From an uncultured Bacteroidota bacterium (GTDB taxonomy: Bacteria; Bacteroidota; Bacteroidia; Bacteroidales; F082), in NCBI GenBank assembly GCA_900542475.1, contig UQNO01000003.1:1-64000 (forward strand): 64,000 nt of DNA. The letters are read 5' to 3'. The notes below the pieces were generated by a model, which was not told where the DNA came from, made no database searches, and was given only the letters and a program-made list of their open reading frames with translations. The first letter of the stretch is position 1. The number at the start of each line of letters is the position of its first letter. Shown in pieces: positions 54,061 through 64,000 of the stretch. A program made the position numbers and the translations under genes.

Positions 54061-54243
54061 TTAGATTTCTTCAATTTTAAGAAGGTGTTTCACTTTCTCG
54101 ACCATGCCTGCCATTGAAGAGTTTTCCATATCCACTTCAACCGACTGGTGCATTTTTTTGAGGTTCAAGCTTCTCAGAGTGTCCTTCTGATCCTGTGGTC
54201 TGCCGATGCCACTTCTAATCTGAGTTATTCTTACTTTTTTCAT
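54061..54243 (-). CDS. rpmD: 50S ribosomal protein L30
   Basis: A 60-residue L30 (MKKVRITQIRSGIGRPQDQ). The start at 54243 was chosen to match the family; the frame extends three codons further. Confidence 0.96.
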   Translation of the reverse strand: MKKVRITQIRSGIGRPQDQKDTLRSLNLKKMHQSVEVDMENSSMAGMVEKVKHLLKIEEI

Positions 54244-54261
54244 TTCGTTCAAATTTTTAGA

Positions 54262-54780
54262 TTATCCGTTAAACACCACATCCATATCCACGCCTCTCAT
54301 CTGGGCCACTGTACGTGCGTCGCGCATTTGTGACAAAGCCGCAAAAGTGGCTTTAACCACCGAATGAGGGTTTGATGAACCTTTTGATTTTGCGAGAACG
54401 TTCTTCACGCCTACGCTTTCGAGAACAGCACGCATTGCGCCGCCGGCGATGACACCGGTACCCGGGGTGGCCGGTTGGATGTAAACGTTAGCTCCGCAAT
54501 ATTTTCCGTATTGTTCGTGTGGAAGAGTACCGTTGATAATCGGAACCTTGATAAGATTCTTCTTTGCGTCTTCAGTGCCTTTTTGAACAGCGGCTTGAAC
54601 TTCCTTGGCTTTACCGAGGCCGTAGCCCACCACGCCGTTTTCATTACCGACGACGACGAGGGCTGCGAAGGTAAAGGCGCGTCCGCCCTTGGTGACTTTC
54701 GTCACACGACCGACGTGAACCAAACGTTCTTTCAACTCGATTTCCGAAGTTTTCACTTTTTTTACGTTGACTTCTGCCAT
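54262..54780 (-). CDS. rpsE: 30S ribosomal protein S5
   Basis: A 172-residue S5 with the double-stranded-RNA-binding-like domain ([19 protein letters not shown]) and the [13 protein letters not shown] loop. Confidence 0.98.
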   Translation of the reverse strand: MAEVNVKKVKTSEIELKERLVHVGRVTKVTKGGRAFTFAALVVVGNENGVVGYGLGKAKEVQAAVQKGTEDAKKNLIKVPIINGTLPHEQYGKYCGANVYIQPATPGTGVIAGGAMRAVLESVGVKNVLAKSKGSSNPHSVVKATFAALSQMRDARTVAQMRGVDMDVVFNG

Positions 54781-54785
54781 AGTTT

Positions 54786-55139
54786 TTAGAATTTTAATCC
54801 TCCATTACGAGCGCCGTCTGCTAAAGACTTAACTCTTCCGTGATATAAATAACCGTTACGGTCGAACACCACTGTCTCAATGCCTGCCGCCTTGGCTTTT
54901 TCAGCCACGAGGTTGCCGACCTTTGAAGCCTTCTCGACCTTTGTAATCTTTTCCTGTTCGATGCCGTTCTCCGTTGAGTTAGCAGCGACTAATGTCTTGC
55001 CTGCCTCATCGTCGATAAGCTGAACATAAATCTGCTTGTTGCTTCTAAAGACAGACATTCTTGGGCGTGTCGCTGTGCCGTAAACGACTTTACGAACGCG
55101 TCTCTTGATGTTTAATCTTCTTTCAATCTTCTTATTCAT
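54786..55139 (-). CDS. rplR: 50S ribosomal protein L18
   Basis: A 117-residue L18 binding 5S rRNA ([40 protein letters not shown]). Confidence 0.98.
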   Translation of the reverse strand: MNKKIERRLNIKRRVRKVVYGTATRPRMSVFRSNKQIYVQLIDDEAGKTLVAANSTENGIEQEKITKVEKASKVGNLVAEKAKAAGIETVVFDRNGYLYHGRVKSLADGARNGGLKF

Positions 55140-55165
55140 CTTTCTTGCATTTTAAAAATTAAACA

Positions 55166-55726
55166 TTATTTACCTGCTGCCTTACCAGCCTTGCGACGGA
55201 GCACTTCACCCTCAAACTTGATGCCCTTGCCCTTATAAGGTTCGGGTTTACGGTATGAGCGGATCTTTGCGGCGACTTGACCGAGCAACTGCTTGTCGTG
55301 TGAACGCATCTTGAGGATAGGGTTCTTACCTCTTTCGTTAATGGTCTCGCATGTGATTTCTGCCGGCATGACGAAAATCATGTTGTGTGAGAAACCGAGT
55401 GAGAGTTCGAGTTGTTTGCCGTTGGCTTTGGCTTCTGCTTTATAGCCGACGCCGACAAATTCCTGAACTGTTTCGAAACCTTCTGATACGCCTTTCACCA
55501 TATTGAAGAACAATGCGCGGTAGAGACCGTGTTTGGCTGAAGCGTCAGGGATGTTAGCCGGTGCCACTTGAATATGACCGTCTTCTATTTTAACGTCAAC
55601 ATCGCCGTGGAAATCCTGGCTGAGTGTGCCAAGTTTACCTTTGACTGTGAGAACGTTATCTTTGATTGTAACCTCAGTACCTGCTGGGATTGCAATTGGT
55701 AATTTACCGATTCTTGATAATGCCAT
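55166..55726 (-). CDS. rplF: 50S ribosomal protein L6
   Basis: A 186-residue L6 with two repeated alpha/beta domains and the C-terminal KPEPYKGKGIKFEGE signature. Confidence 0.98.
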   Translation of the reverse strand: MALSRIGKLPIAIPAGTEVTIKDNVLTVKGKLGTLSQDFHGDVDVKIEDGHIQVAPANIPDASAKHGLYRALFFNMVKGVSEGFETVQEFVGVGYKAEAKANGKQLELSLGFSHNMIFVMPAEITCETINERGKNPILKMRSHDKQLLGQVAAKIRSYRKPEPYKGKGIKFEGEVLRRKAGKAAGK

Positions 55727-55743
55727 AACTGTTTCCTCCTATA

Positions 55744-56142
55744 TTATGATACATAGCACAACACTTCGCCTCCGATATGGAGATTGCGGGCTTCTTTATC
55801 TGTCATAATGCCTCTTGAAGTCGAGATGATTGCAATGCCAAGGCCGTTCATGACTCTTGGGAGGCTTTCCGAGTCAGCATACTGACGGAGACCTGGACGT
55901 GAAACGCGGTCAATGTTCATGATAGCCGGCTGTTTGGTAACAGGGTGGTATTTAAGAGCAATCTTAATAGTACCTTGAGGACCTTCTTCTTCGAATTTAT
56001 AGTTAAGGATATAGCCTTTTTCGAAGAGGATTTTGGTGATAGCCTTCTTCACATTGGAAGCAGGGACTTCCACGATTCTATGTTTAGCGTTGACGGCATT
56101 GCGCACGCGTGTCAAAAAATCTGCTATAGGGTCTGTAATCAT
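55744..56142 (-). CDS. rpsH: 30S ribosomal protein S8
   Basis: A 132-residue S8 (MITDPIADFLTRVRNA; C-terminal GIAIISTSRGIMTDKEAR). In other bacteria S8 represses its own operon by binding the rplE leader; no such site was examined here. Confidence 0.98.
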   Translation of the reverse strand: MITDPIADFLTRVRNAVNAKHRIVEVPASNVKKAITKILFEKGYILNYKFEEEGPQGTIKIALKYHPVTKQPAIMNIDRVSRPGLRQYADSESLPRVMNGLGIAIISTSRGIMTDKEARNLHIGGEVLCYVS

Positions 56143-56163
56143 AGTTTTAATCCTTTTAATTAT

Positions 56164-56433
56164 TTACCAACTTGCTTTTTTAACACCTGGGATCAAGCCT
56201 TTGAGGGCCATTTCACGGAAGTTGATACGTGAGATGCCGAACTGACGCATATAACCTTTTGGACGTCCTGTAAGCTGACAACGATTGTGTACGCGGACTG
56301 GTGAAGCGTTTCTTGGAAGCTTCTGGAGACCTACGTAGTCGCCGGCTGCCTTGAGGGCAGCGCGTTTCTCGGCGTATTTCTCTACCATCGCCATTCTCTT
56401 GCGCTCGCGCGCTTTCATTGATTCTTTTGCCAT
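56164..56433 (-). CDS. rpsN: 30S ribosomal protein S14
   Basis: An 89-residue, zinc-free S14 (long form without CxxC pairs; [20 protein letters not shown]). 8 nt after rplE. Confidence 0.98.
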   Translation of the reverse strand: MAKESMKARERKRMAMVEKYAEKRAALKAAGDYVGLQKLPRNASPVRVHNRCQLTGRPKGYMRQFGISRINFREMALKGLIPGVKKASW

Positions 56434-56440
56434 ATCTTAC

Positions 56441-56998
56441 TTATTTTTTCTGGTTTTTAAATGGAAGACCAAACTGTTTCAACAAGGCCATTGCTTCCTT
56501 GTCGGTGTTCGCTGATGTGACAAGAGTGATATCCATACCGTTGATTTTGTTGACTTTGTCCATGTCGATTTCCGGGAAGATAATCTGCTCGCTCACGCCG
56601 AAGCTATAGTTGCCGCGGCCGTCGAAGCCTTTGTCATTAATACCTCTGAAGTCACGAACACGTGGAAGGGCTACAGCGACTAAACGTTCGAGAAATTCGT
56701 ACATCTTGTCACCGCGCAACGTCACGCGCACGCCGATCGGGTTACCACGACGAAGCTTGAAGTTGGAGACGTCGTGTCTAGAAATTGTCGGAACGGCTTT
56801 TTGTCCGGTGATAGCTGTCATTTCCTCTATACCATAGTCAATCAGTTTTTTATCGGCGAGAGCTGCACCGATACCCTGATTGAGCGAAATTTTCAAAAGC
56901 CGTGGAACCTGCATCACGGATTTGTAGTTGAATTCCTTCATCAACGCAGGCACGATTTCGCTCTTATACTGTTCTCTGAGTTTGGGTTGATAGTTCAT
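56441..56998 (-). CDS. rplE: 50S ribosomal protein L5
   Basis: A 185-residue L5 ([40 protein letters not shown]). Overlaps rplX by 1 nt, so the two are translationally coupled. Confidence 0.98.
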   Translation of the reverse strand: MNYQPKLREQYKSEIVPALMKEFNYKSVMQVPRLLKISLNQGIGAALADKKLIDYGIEEMTAITGQKAVPTISRHDVSNFKLRRGNPIGVRVTLRGDKMYEFLERLVAVALPRVRDFRGINDKGFDGRGNYSFGVSEQIIFPEIDMDKVNKINGMDITLVTSANTDKEAMALLKQFGLPFKNQKK

Positions 56999-57315
56999 TA
57001 TTTAATAACCTCCCCTGTTTTTTTTGAATAACGGATTGATTTTCCTTGTTCATCTTTTTTACGACCGATGCGGCCGGCTTTGCCGTCCTTGTCGCAAACC
57101 ATAACGTTTGAGGCATGGATGGAAGCTTCTTTCTTTACGATACCTCCTTTGGGGTTTTCGGTACTCGGTCTCGTGTGCTTCGACACAAGATTGACGCCGT
57201 CAACGATGACGCGATTCTTCTCTTTATCGACGCTGAGCACTGTACCTTTCTTGCCCTTCTGGGTTCCGGCGATAACGACCACGCTGTCGCCTTTCTTTAC
57301 GAACATTTTACTCAT
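56998..57315 (-). CDS. rplX: 50S ribosomal protein L24
   Basis: A 105-residue L24 with the KOW motif ([19 protein letters not shown] near 5-23). Confidence 0.98.
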   Translation of the reverse strand: MSKMFVKKGDSVVVIAGTQKGKKGTVLSVDKEKNRVIVDGVNLVSKHTRPSTENPKGGIVKKEASIHASNVMVCDKDGKAGRIGRKKDEQGKSIRYSKKTGEVIK

Positions 57316-57334
57316 AGCTTTTTTCCTTTCTTAA

Positions 57335-57703
57335 TTAGAGTACCTCGGGTGCAAGAGATACGATTTTCATATACTGTTTCTCACGCAACTCTCTGGCTAC
57401 CGGTCCAAAGATACGAGTTCCTAACATTTCGCCTTGTCCATTAAGAAGAACGCATGCGTTGTCGTCGAAGCGGATGTATGATCCGTCGGCGCGGCGTGTT
57501 TCCTTCTTGGTGCGGACTACGACTGCCTTTACTACTGAACCCTTCTTCACGTTACCGCTTGGAAGAGCGTCTTTCACTGTAACCACGATAACGTCGCCGA
57601 TACGGGCATAACGTTTTCTGGTTCCACCTAATACTCTGATGCAGAGCACTTCCTTCGCACCGCTATTGTCGGCTACTGCAAGTCTTGATTCTTGTTGTAA
57701 CAT
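57335..57703 (-). CDS. rplN: 50S ribosomal protein L14
   Basis: A 122-residue L14 ([38 protein letters not shown]). Overlaps rpsQ by 1 nt. Confidence 0.98.
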   Translation of the reverse strand: MLQQESRLAVADNSGAKEVLCIRVLGGTRKRYARIGDVIVVTVKDALPSGNVKKGSVVKAVVVRTKKETRRADGSYIRFDDNACVLLNGQGEMLGTRIFGPVARELREKQYMKIVSLAPEVL

Positions 57704-57957
57704 TACTTGGCCCTTTCTATAATTTCAACGAGTCTCCAACGTTTTTTCTTGCTCAGAGGACGTGTTTCCATAATGCGCACGGTGTCACCGATGTTGCAAT
57801 CATTGTTCTCGTCGTGTGCGAAGAATCTTGTTGATTTCTTAACAAATTTACCGTAAATCGGGTGTTTCATACGACGTTCAATCACAACGACGATCGTCTT
57901 ATCCATCTTATTGCTGGCCACCACGCCGATTCTCTCTTTTCTAAGATTTCTTTCCAT
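57703..57957 (-). CDS. rpsQ: 30S ribosomal protein S17
   Basis: An 84-residue S17 ([21 protein letters not shown]). The ATG at 57957 matches the family start; another ATG lies two codons upstream at 57963. Confidence 0.96.
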   Translation of the reverse strand: MERNLRKERIGVVASNKMDKTIVVVIERRMKHPIYGKFVKKSTRFFAHDENNDCNIGDTVRIMETRPLSKKKRWRLVEIIERAK

Positions 57958-57978
57958 TTTCATTCCTTTCGTCGTTTA

Positions 57979-58185
57979 TTATTTAACGTTCTTTTCCGCA
58001 TTCTGACGCTTTGTGAGCTCTGTCAGCATACGTGCTATCTGTTTGCGAGTAGCGCTGATTGTGTTCGGATTATCCAATGGAGAAACTGCGTGTTGCAATT
58101 TCATCTTGACATATTGTGTGCGCATGGCCTCAATACGTTCCATCAGATCAGCAGTGCTTAATTCATTGATTGATTCTTTCTTCAT
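57979..58185 (-). CDS. rpmC: 50S ribosomal protein L29
   Basis: A 68-residue helical L29 (MKKESINELSTADLMERIEAM). The start at 58185 matches the family; a longer frame would overlap rplP. Confidence 0.94.
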   Translation of the reverse strand: MKKESINELSTADLMERIEAMRTQYVKMKLQHAVSPLDNPNTISATRKQIARMLTELTKRQNAEKNVK

Positions 58186-58201
58186 GGTGCTTACTGTTTT
58201 T

Positions 58202-58621
58202 TTATTCGACATAATCTCTTCTAACCACAAACTTAGTTGCTACAGGAAGCTTTTGAGCGGCTAAACGGAGTGCCTCTTTTGCCACTGCCAACGGCACGCC
58301 CGCAGCTTCGAAAAGCATGTGACCTGGAGTTACGCGAGCCACGAAGTACTCGACGTCTCCCTTACCTTTACCCATACGAACCTCGAGAGGTTTCTTGGTG
58401 ATAGGTTTGTCGGGGAATATTCTGATCCAAATCTGTCCCTCACGTTTCATATAACGTGTTACGGCTTGACGTGCAGCCTCAATCTGGCGTGCCGTGATCA
58501 GGTGTTCCTCAAGTGTTTTAATACCAAAAGTACCGAAGGCGAGTTCATGGCCGCGGTGTGCGTTGCCTTTCATCTTGCCTTTTTGAGGTCTTCTGTATCT
58601 TGTTCTTTTAGGTTGTAACAT
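58202..58621 (-). CDS. rplP: 50S ribosomal protein L16
   Basis: A 139-residue L16 ([38 protein letters not shown]). Confidence 0.98.
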   Translation of the reverse strand: MLQPKRTRYRRPQKGKMKGNAHRGHELAFGTFGIKTLEEHLITARQIEAARQAVTRYMKREGQIWIRIFPDKPITKKPLEVRMGKGKGDVEYFVARVTPGHMLFEAAGVPLAVAKEALRLAAQKLPVATKFVVRRDYVE

Positions 58622-58642
58622 CTCTTATCTTTTTTAATTCTA

Positions 58643-59377
58643 TTACTTTGTAGTACGTTTATTACGACGCGGGGCGCCTCCGTTGGGTTTGCCGGCGTTG
58701 CCGCCTTTTTTAGGCGCGGATGCCGCTGTGGAGGTAGGCACCAGTTCCGGACGACCATAGACTTCACCTTTGCAAATCCACACCTTGATACCGATACGGC
58801 CATACGATGTGTGAGCCTCTACGAGAGAGTAGTCGATGTCTGCGCGCAATGTGTGCAACGGAATGCGACCTTCCTTGTAAGTTTCCTGACGAGCCATTTC
58901 AGCACCACCGACACGGCCTGATGCGATGACTTTGATACCTTCGGCACCAATTCTCATTGTATCCGACACTGCTTTCTTGATGGCACGGCGGAATGACACA
59001 CGTCCTTCAATTTGTTTTGCTATTGAGCTTGCCACGATAAACGCGTCAAGTTCCGGTCTTTTAATCTCGCTGATGTTGATTTGAATCTCTTTGCCGATGA
59101 GTTTCTTCATCTCTTCCTTCAACTTATCGACCTCTGTGCCACCTTTACCTATGATAACACCTGGACGAGCCGTGAAGATAGTGACTGTGACGAGCTTTAT
59201 CGAACGCTCGATACCGATTTTTGAGATACTTGCCTTGCCGAGACGAGCGGTAAGATACTTGCGAATCTTATCGTCTTCACCGATATTCTTGGCTGTTTCT
59301 TTTCCACAGTACCAATTAGAGTCCCAACCTTTGATGACTCCGAGTCTTAAACCTATTGGATGAGTTTTCTGTCCCAT
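58643..59377 (-). CDS. rpsC: 30S ribosomal protein S3
   Basis: A 244-residue S3 with a KH domain (about 40-105; [19 protein letters not shown]) and a C-terminal Lys/Arg/Gly-rich tail (about 215-244) of phylum-typical length. Confidence 0.98.
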   Translation of the reverse strand: MGQKTHPIGLRLGVIKGWDSNWYCGKETAKNIGEDDKIRKYLTARLGKASISKIGIERSIKLVTVTIFTARPGVIIGKGGTEVDKLKEEMKKLIGKEIQINISEIKRPELDAFIVASSIAKQIEGRVSFRRAIKKAVSDTMRIGAEGIKVIASGRVGGAEMARQETYKEGRIPLHTLRADIDYSLVEAHTSYGRIGIKVWICKGEVYGRPELVPTSTAASAPKKGGNAGKPNGGAPRRNKRTTK

Positions 59378-59388
59378 TGTAATCTTAA

Positions 59389-59826
59389 TTAATTCTTTTC
59401 TTCAACATTAGCTTCTGCGACTTTCATATCTGCAATTCTGCTATCGACGATGATAGTGACGTGGTTAGAACGTTTGCGGATGCGGTGCGCGCGTCCTTGT
59501 GGGGCTGGCTGAATGCGTTTCAGTGTGCGGCCTTCATCAACAAAGATTTCTTTTACGTACAGGTTGGCATCTTCAAAACGCTTACCTTCGTTTTTAGCTT
59601 CCCAGTTGGCGATTGCAGAGCGGAGTAGTTTGTACACCGGCTTTGCAGCTGCTTTTGGTGAGTATAATAAGGCATGCAGTGCAAGTTCCACTTTCATTCC
59701 TCTAATCATGTCAGCGACCAAACGCATCTTGCGTGGTGAAGTAGGAATATCATTGTATTTTGCAATGGCGACCTGCTTCTTAGCTGCCTTTCTGGCTTCT
59801 GCTGTAATATGTTTTCTTGCTCCCAT
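59389..59826 (-). CDS. rplV: 50S ribosomal protein L22
   Basis: A 145-residue L22 ([39 protein letters not shown] hairpin that reaches the exit tunnel). Confidence 0.98.
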   Translation of the reverse strand: MGARKHITAEARKAAKKQVAIAKYNDIPTSPRKMRLVADMIRGMKVELALHALLYSPKAAAKPVYKLLRSAIANWEAKNEGKRFEDANLYVKEIFVDEGRTLKRIQPAPQGRAHRIRKRSNHVTIIVDSRIADMKVAEANVEEKN

Positions 59827-59834
59827 AGTTCTTA

Positions 59835-60107
59835 TTATTTGTCTTTTCTGTTACCGGCGTGGCCTCTGAAGGTACGTGTTGGCGCGAACTCGCCGAGTTT
59901 ATGTCCAACCATGTTTTCAGTCACGTAAACCGGGATGAATTTATTACCGTTGTGAACAGCGATGGTTTGTCCAACGAAATCAGGTGAAATCATTGAAGCT
60001 CTTGACCAAGTCTTGATAACGGTCTTCTTTCCTGTTGCTACATTATCCAAAACTCTCTGTTCGAGTTTATAATGGATATATGGTCCTTTTTTAAGTGAAC
60101 GACTCAT
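59835..60107 (-). CDS. rpsS: 30S ribosomal protein S19
   Basis: A 90-residue S19 ([37 protein letters not shown]). Confidence 0.98.
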   Translation of the reverse strand: MSRSLKKGPYIHYKLEQRVLDNVATGKKTVIKTWSRASMISPDFVGQTIAVHNGNKFIPVYVTENMVGHKLGEFAPTRTFRGHAGNRKDK

Positions 60108-60132
60108 GTTTTTCTTTTTTTTACTTGGTTAA

Positions 60133-60957
60133 TTACTTCTTACGTCTTTCAATGATATACTTGTTGGATGCGTTCTTTGGACGACGTGTCTTGTAGCCCT
60201 TTGCCGGCAAGCCCTTGCGGCTTCTTGGGTGGCCACCAGACGCACGGCCTTCACCACCGCCCATCGGGTGGTCGACTGGGTTCATGACGACACCACGGAC
60301 GCGTGGACGACGACCTAACCAGCGGCTGCGACCTGCTTTACCTGATTTCTCGAGGTTGTGGTCAGCATTCGACACTGTTCCAATTGTGGCTCTGCAAGCC
60401 TGGAGGATGAGACGTGTCTCTCCCGAAGGCATCTTCAAGATGGCGTATTTACCATCACGTGACATCAGCTGTGCGTATGCGCCTGCGCTGCGAGCCATCT
60501 TGGCACCCTGACCAGGACGCAACTCTATGTTGTGGATGATTGTACCGAACGGGACATCGCTCAAGAACAATGTGTTACCGACATTCGGAGTGGCATCCTT
60601 GCCTGACATCACCTCTTGTCCGACCTTCAAGCCTTGAGGCGCGATGATGTAACGCTTCTCGCCGTCGGTGTAAACCACCAACGCGATGCGTGCTGTGCGG
60701 TTAGGATCGTACTCGATAGTCTTGACGATTCCCTTGATACCGTCTTTATCGCGCTTGAAGTCGATAATTCTGTATCTCTGCTTATGACCGCCGCCAATGT
60801 TGCGGACAGTCTCTTTTCCAGTATTGTTACGGCCGCCGGTGCTCTTCTTAGGAGCAAGCAACGATCTCTCCGGCTTGTTGGTCGTAATGTCGTCAAACGC
60901 ACTGATAACTTTGAAGCGCTGACCTGGAGTTGTTGGTTTATATTTCTTTAAAGCCAT
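60133..60957 (-). CDS. rplB: 50S ribosomal protein L2
   Basis: A 274-residue L2 with the peptidyl-transferase-proximal [20 protein letters not shown] loop (about 221-240). Confidence 0.98.
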   Translation of the reverse strand: MALKKYKPTTPGQRFKVISAFDDITTNKPERSLLAPKKSTGGRNNTGKETVRNIGGGHKQRYRIIDFKRDKDGIKGIVKTIEYDPNRTARIALVVYTDGEKRYIIAPQGLKVGQEVMSGKDATPNVGNTLFLSDVPFGTIIHNIELRPGQGAKMARSAGAYAQLMSRDGKYAILKMPSGETRLILQACRATIGTVSNADHNLEKSGKAGRSRWLGRRPRVRGVVMNPVDHPMGGGEGRASGGHPRSRKGLPAKGYKTRRPKNASNKYIIERRKK

Positions 60958-60959
60958 CT

Positions 60960-61250
60960 TTAAATGTTGCTAAAAAAGTCAATTGTTTCACCTTTAGCCA
61001 AAGTCACGATAGCCTTCTTGAAAGCGTCTCTTCTGCCTTCAATCATACCGGCCTTTGTATAACGCGACTTGAGCTTTCCTTCATATCTCATAGTGTTGAC
61101 GGCAGCCACCTGAACGCCGTAGAGGTCCTGAACGGCCTGTTTGATCTGCAGCTTGTTGGCGCGGACATCAACGATGAATGCGTACCGGTTCAGCTTCTCG
61201 CTGATAGCGGTCATCTTTTCCGTAATAACAGGTTTCTTAATGATAATCAT
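60960..61250 (-). CDS. rplW: 50S ribosomal protein L23
   Basis: A 96-residue L23 at the tunnel exit ([20 protein letters not shown]). 2 nt before rplB. Confidence 0.98.
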   Translation of the reverse strand: MIIIKKPVITEKMTAISEKLNRYAFIVDVRANKLQIKQAVQDLYGVQVAAVNTMRYEGKLKSRYTKAGMIEGRRDAFKKAIVTLAKGETIDFFSNI

Positions 61251-61270
61251 CTCTCTAATCTTTTTAAGGT

Positions 61271-61897
61271 TTATCCAAGAATTTCATCGATAATCGCAAG
61301 TGAGCTTTCTGTGATGAAGAGCTTCTTGGCATTCAGAATATCATAAGTGTTGAGGTTACGGGCAAGTCCAACATTTGTGCGCTGGATGTTCCTTGCTGAC
61401 AACACAACATTTATGTTTGTCTCTGGGAAAACGAACAAGTTCTTGCCACCATTCACTTTAAGATTGTTCAAGACTTCGATCATCTTCTTTGTCTTGACTG
61501 TGTCAAATGTGAAGTCTTCGAGGATCACTATCTCGTTGCCTTGTGCCTTGTATGTAAGAGCCGAACGGCGTGCGAGCTGTTTCACCTTCTTGTTCAACTT
61601 GAAACTGTAGTCACGCGGCTGTGGTCCGAACACGCGGCCACCACCTCTTAACAATGGTGATTTGATGTCACCACGACGCGCACCGCCTGTGCCCTTCTGA
61701 CGGAACAACTTGCGTGTGCTGCCTGATATCTCGCTACGTGTCTTGGCCTTGTGTGTGCCCTGACGCTGAGCCGCCAAATATTGCTTCGTATCAAGATAGA
61801 TGCAATGATCATTTGGCTCGATGCCGTAGATGTTCTCGTTTAACTGGACTTTACGTCCTGTTGATTCTCCGGTAATCTTTAAAACTTCTAACTCCAT
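61271..61897 (-). CDS. rplD: 50S ribosomal protein L4
   Basis: A 208-residue L4 ([20 protein letters not shown] loop, about 69-88). Its start overlaps the end of rplC by 10 nt. Confidence 0.98.
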   Translation of the reverse strand: MELEVLKITGESTGRKVQLNENIYGIEPNDHCIYLDTKQYLAAQRQGTHKAKTRSEISGSTRKLFRQKGTGGARRGDIKSPLLRGGGRVFGPQPRDYSFKLNKKVKQLARRSALTYKAQGNEIVILEDFTFDTVKTKKMIEVLNNLKVNGGKNLFVFPETNINVVLSARNIQRTNVGLARNLNTYDILNAKKLFITESSLAIIDEILG

Positions 61898-62517
61898 CTC
61901 TCAATTTTTAAATAGCCGTTCTTTGCTCCCGGTACCGAACCTTTTACTACTAACAAATTCTTTTCCGGAACGATTTTCACAATTTGGAGGTTGATGGCCT
62001 TCACTTTATGGTTTCCCATTTGACCACCCATACGCAATCCTTTGAAAACTCTCGCAGGATAAGCGCAAGCTCCGATTGAACCTGGTTTTCTCAAACGGTT
62101 ATGCTGACCGTGAGTCGCTTGTCCAACGCCATTGAAATGATGACGTTTCACTACACCTTGGAAGCCTTTACCTTTGCTGATGCCGCTGACATCAACGAAC
62201 TCGCCTTCCATGAACACTTCGACGGTAATTGTCTCTCCCAGACCTTTTCTGTGACCTGCCTCGAAACGAGTGAACTCTCTAACCAATTTCTTGGGCGTTG
62301 TCCCGGCTTTCTCAAAATGCTTCTGCATAGCCTTGGAGGTGTTCTTCACCTTCTTCTCGTCAAACGCCAATTGGATAGCTTCGTAACCGTCTTTCTCTTT
62401 CGTTCTTACTTGGGTTACTACACATGGACCTGCCTCGATGACTGTCACCGGCACGTTTTTGCCGTTGGCATCATACACGCTGGTCATCCCAATCTTTTTT
62501 CCTAGTATTCCTGACAT
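61888..62517 (-). CDS. rplC: 50S ribosomal protein L3
   Basis: A 209-residue L3 ([38 protein letters not shown]). Confidence 0.98.
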   Translation of the reverse strand: MSGILGKKIGMTSVYDANGKNVPVTVIEAGPCVVTQVRTKEKDGYEAIQLAFDEKKVKNTSKAMQKHFEKAGTTPKKLVREFTRFEAGHRKGLGETITVEVFMEGEFVDVSGISKGKGFQGVVKRHHFNGVGQATHGQHNRLRKPGSIGACAYPARVFKGLRMGGQMGNHKVKAINLQIVKIVPEKNLLVVKGSVPGAKNGYLKIERWS

Positions 62518-62552
62518 TGCTACTAATTTAAGCTGTTAATTACTAGATAGTT

Positions 62553-62861
62553 TTACAATAATTTAATTTCTACGTCCACGCCATTAGGCATCTCCAATTT
62601 CATCAAAGCATCAATCTGTTGAGAAGTGGCGTTGTAGATGTCCAACAATCTCTTGTAGTACGACAACTCGAACTGCTCACGTGATTTCTTGTGAACGAAT
62701 GTGGAGCGCAAAACAGTGTAGATTTTTTTGTCGGTCGGAAGCGGAATGGGACCGCTGACGACTGCACCAGTCATTTTGATGGTTTTCACAATCTTCTCGG
62801 CTGACTTGTCAACCAAGTTGTGATCGTGCGACTTTAATTTGATTCTAATTCTTTGGCTCAT
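62553..62861 (-). CDS. rpsJ: 30S ribosomal protein S10
   Basis: A 102-residue S10 ([41 protein letters not shown] split near 39-58). First protein of the S10 part of the superoperon, 64 nt after fusA. Confidence 0.98.
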   Translation of the reverse strand: MSQRIRIKLKSHDHNLVDKSAEKIVKTIKMTGAVVSGPIPLPTDKKIYTVLRSTFVHKKSREQFELSYYKRLLDIYNATSQQIDALMKLEMPNGVDVEIKLL

Positions 62862-62925
62862 AAGACCTTTGTTTAATTTATTTATTTTTAATTATTTATT
62901 TCGTTAACGTTTCGACTCCTATTGA

Positions 62926-64000
62926 TTAAAAGAAGAAGTAAATACCTTTTGCTTTCTTGATTACGATGTCGGCGAGCGCTGGAGGGACCTCTGCGTAATG
63001 GCTGAACTCCATGTTGAATGTGCCTCTGCCTTGTGTCAATGTGCGAAGTGTCGTGATATATCCGAACATTTCCGCGAGAGGGGCATCGGCTCTCACTATC
63101 TGGAGCCCGTGCTCCATGTCCACGTTGTGCAAAACGGCTCTGCGTCTGTTGAGGTCGCCGGTCACGTCACCGAGATAATCGGCCGGCACTTGAACTTCGA
63201 CCTTCATGATTGGTTCCATCACGACCGACCCTGCCTGGGCACCAGCCTCCTTGAAGCCGACACGTGCCGCCGACTCAAAAGAAAGGTCATCGCTGTCAAC
63301 AGGGTGGGCACTGCCATCGATAAGACGCACTTTGACCGAATCCATTGGGAATCCAGCGAGGATACCATTAGACATTGAACCCCTAAAGCCCTTCTCTATT
63401 GCCGGGAAGTATTCTTTCGGGATGCTGTTGCCTTTCACATCGTTGATAAACTGTAATCCTGACATTCCGTTGTCGGCCGGACCGATCTCAAACTCAATAT
63501 CGGCGAACTTGCCTTTGCCGCCAGTCTGTTTCTTATAGACTTCGCGGAAACGAACTGTCTGTGTGAACGATTCTTTGTACGCCACCTGCGGCTGACCCTC
63601 GTTAATCTCAACGCCGAACTCGCGTTTAAGTCTGTCAACGATGATGTCAAGATGAAGTTCGCCCATGCCCGAGATTATTGTCTGGCCCGAGTTTTCGTCG
63701 GTAGCGACTTTGAATGTGGGGTCTTCTTCCTGGAGTTTATAGAGAGCGTTGGAAAGTTTCTCCATATCGGCTTGTGTCTTGGGTTCGACAGCGATTTGCA
63801 CGACGGGTTCCGGGAATTTGATATTCTCAAGGATAATAGGTTTATTCTCAACAGCGAGGGTGTCACCTGTTCTAATCTCTCTAAATCCCACAGCGGCGGC
63901 GATGTCACCAGCCTCGATAGTTTCAAGAGGCATCTGTTTGTTGGCGTTCATCTGCACTATCTTGAGGATTCGCTCCCGTTTGCCTGTGGAGACATTGAGA
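62926..64000 (-). CDS. fusA: Elongation factor G, C-terminal part
   Basis: The last about 358 residues of EF-G; the gene continues past the right edge. Domains III-V are recognised: SGMGELHLDIIVDRLKREFG, the RFREVYKKQTGGKGKFADI segment of domain IV, and FGYITTLRTLTQGRGTFNMEF of domain V. The reading frame stays open to base 64000 and reads KRERI-type EF-G sequence there, so no start lies in the window. fusA just ahead of rpsJ is the usual order in this phylum. Confidence 0.96.
   Translation of the reverse strand, partial: LNVSTGKRERILKIVQMNANKQMPLETIEAGDIAAAVGFREIRTGDTLAVENKPIILENIKFPEPVVQIAVEPKTQADMEKLSNALYKLQEEDPTFKVATDENSGQTIISGMGELHLDIIVDRLKREFGVEINEGQPQVAYKESFTQTVRFREVYKKQTGGKGKFADIEFEIGPADNGMSGLQFINDVKGNSIPKEYFPAIEKGFRGSMSNGILAGFPMDSVKVRLIDGSAHPVDSDDLSFESAARVGFKEAGAQAGSVVMEPIMKVEVQVPADYLGDVTGDLNRRRAVLHNVDMEHGLQIVRADAPLAEMFGYITTLRTLTQGRGTFNMEFSHYAEVPPALADIVIKKAKGIYFFF

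Overview
The window reads as a chromosome segment of an anaerobic, fermentative Bacteroidales bacterium (phylum Bacteroidota). The evidence is type IX secretion system (T9SS) genes and T9SS-sorted proteases, TonB-dependent uptake with a surface lipoprotein partner, near-absence of Shine-Dalgarno sites, and the Bacteroidota -7 promoter element TAnnTTTG in front of most transcription units. Oxygen respiration genes are absent; an [FeFe]-hydrogenase, an NfnAB-type transhydrogenase and a succinate dehydrogenase/fumarate reductase subunit are present. The species cannot be told from the sequence alone.

Layout. 1-6.1 kb (minus strand): the start of an sdhC/frdC-like cytochrome b gene cut by the window edge; a cobalamin-riboswitch-controlled pair, BtuB-like TonB receptor plus BtuG-like surface lipoprotein; and a fused NfnA-NfnB flavoprotein. 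6.3-9.0 kb: a secreted C10 cysteine protease with a T9SS tail, then a 624-bp decayed IS4-type element. 9.1-13.6 kb (minus): a four-gene NAD-linked [FeFe]-hydrogenase operon, hndBCDA type. 13.8-18.6 kb: queH, then, divergently, a plus-strand cluster of two DRTGG proteins, a PHP protein, two GHKL ATPases and a sensory-type [FeFe]-hydrogenase, followed by pepD. 20.1-31.1 kb: rpmH, a C25 protease, porV, porU, gldJ, murF and anmK. 31.2-38.3 kb (minus): fabH-fabF-fabZ-etfB-acp-etfA-acyl-CoA dehydrogenase-fabG, a fatty-acid-synthesis operon with an electron-transfer flavoprotein and an acyl-CoA dehydrogenase embedded in it. 38.3-38.5 kb: seven 13-bp repeats spaced about two helical turns apart, lying between the fabH promoter and the promoter of a membrane LytTR regulator. 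39.4-46.3 kb: exbB-exbD-tonB-folC, a TamL-like outer-membrane assembly lipoprotein and a RecD-like helicase. 46.4-64 kb (minus): enolase, then the ribosomal superoperon from fusA to rplQ with secY, map, infA and rpoA.

How the parts fit. Three separate loci point to flavin-based or ferredoxin-linked redox balancing: NfnAB, the Hnd hydrogenase, and an ETF of the NADH-oxidising sequence type. The plus-strand cluster beside the hydrogenase looks like an H2- or redox-sensing switch for it. A perfect 10-bp dyad straddles the hnd -7 box and is a candidate operator. The most unusual item is the fab/etf/acd operon: it has every fatty acid elongation enzyme except an enoyl-ACP reductase, and the ETF plus dehydrogenase may fill that role. 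The neighbouring repeat array and LytTR protein are the obvious candidates for its control. The rest, especially the ribosomal half, is conventional.
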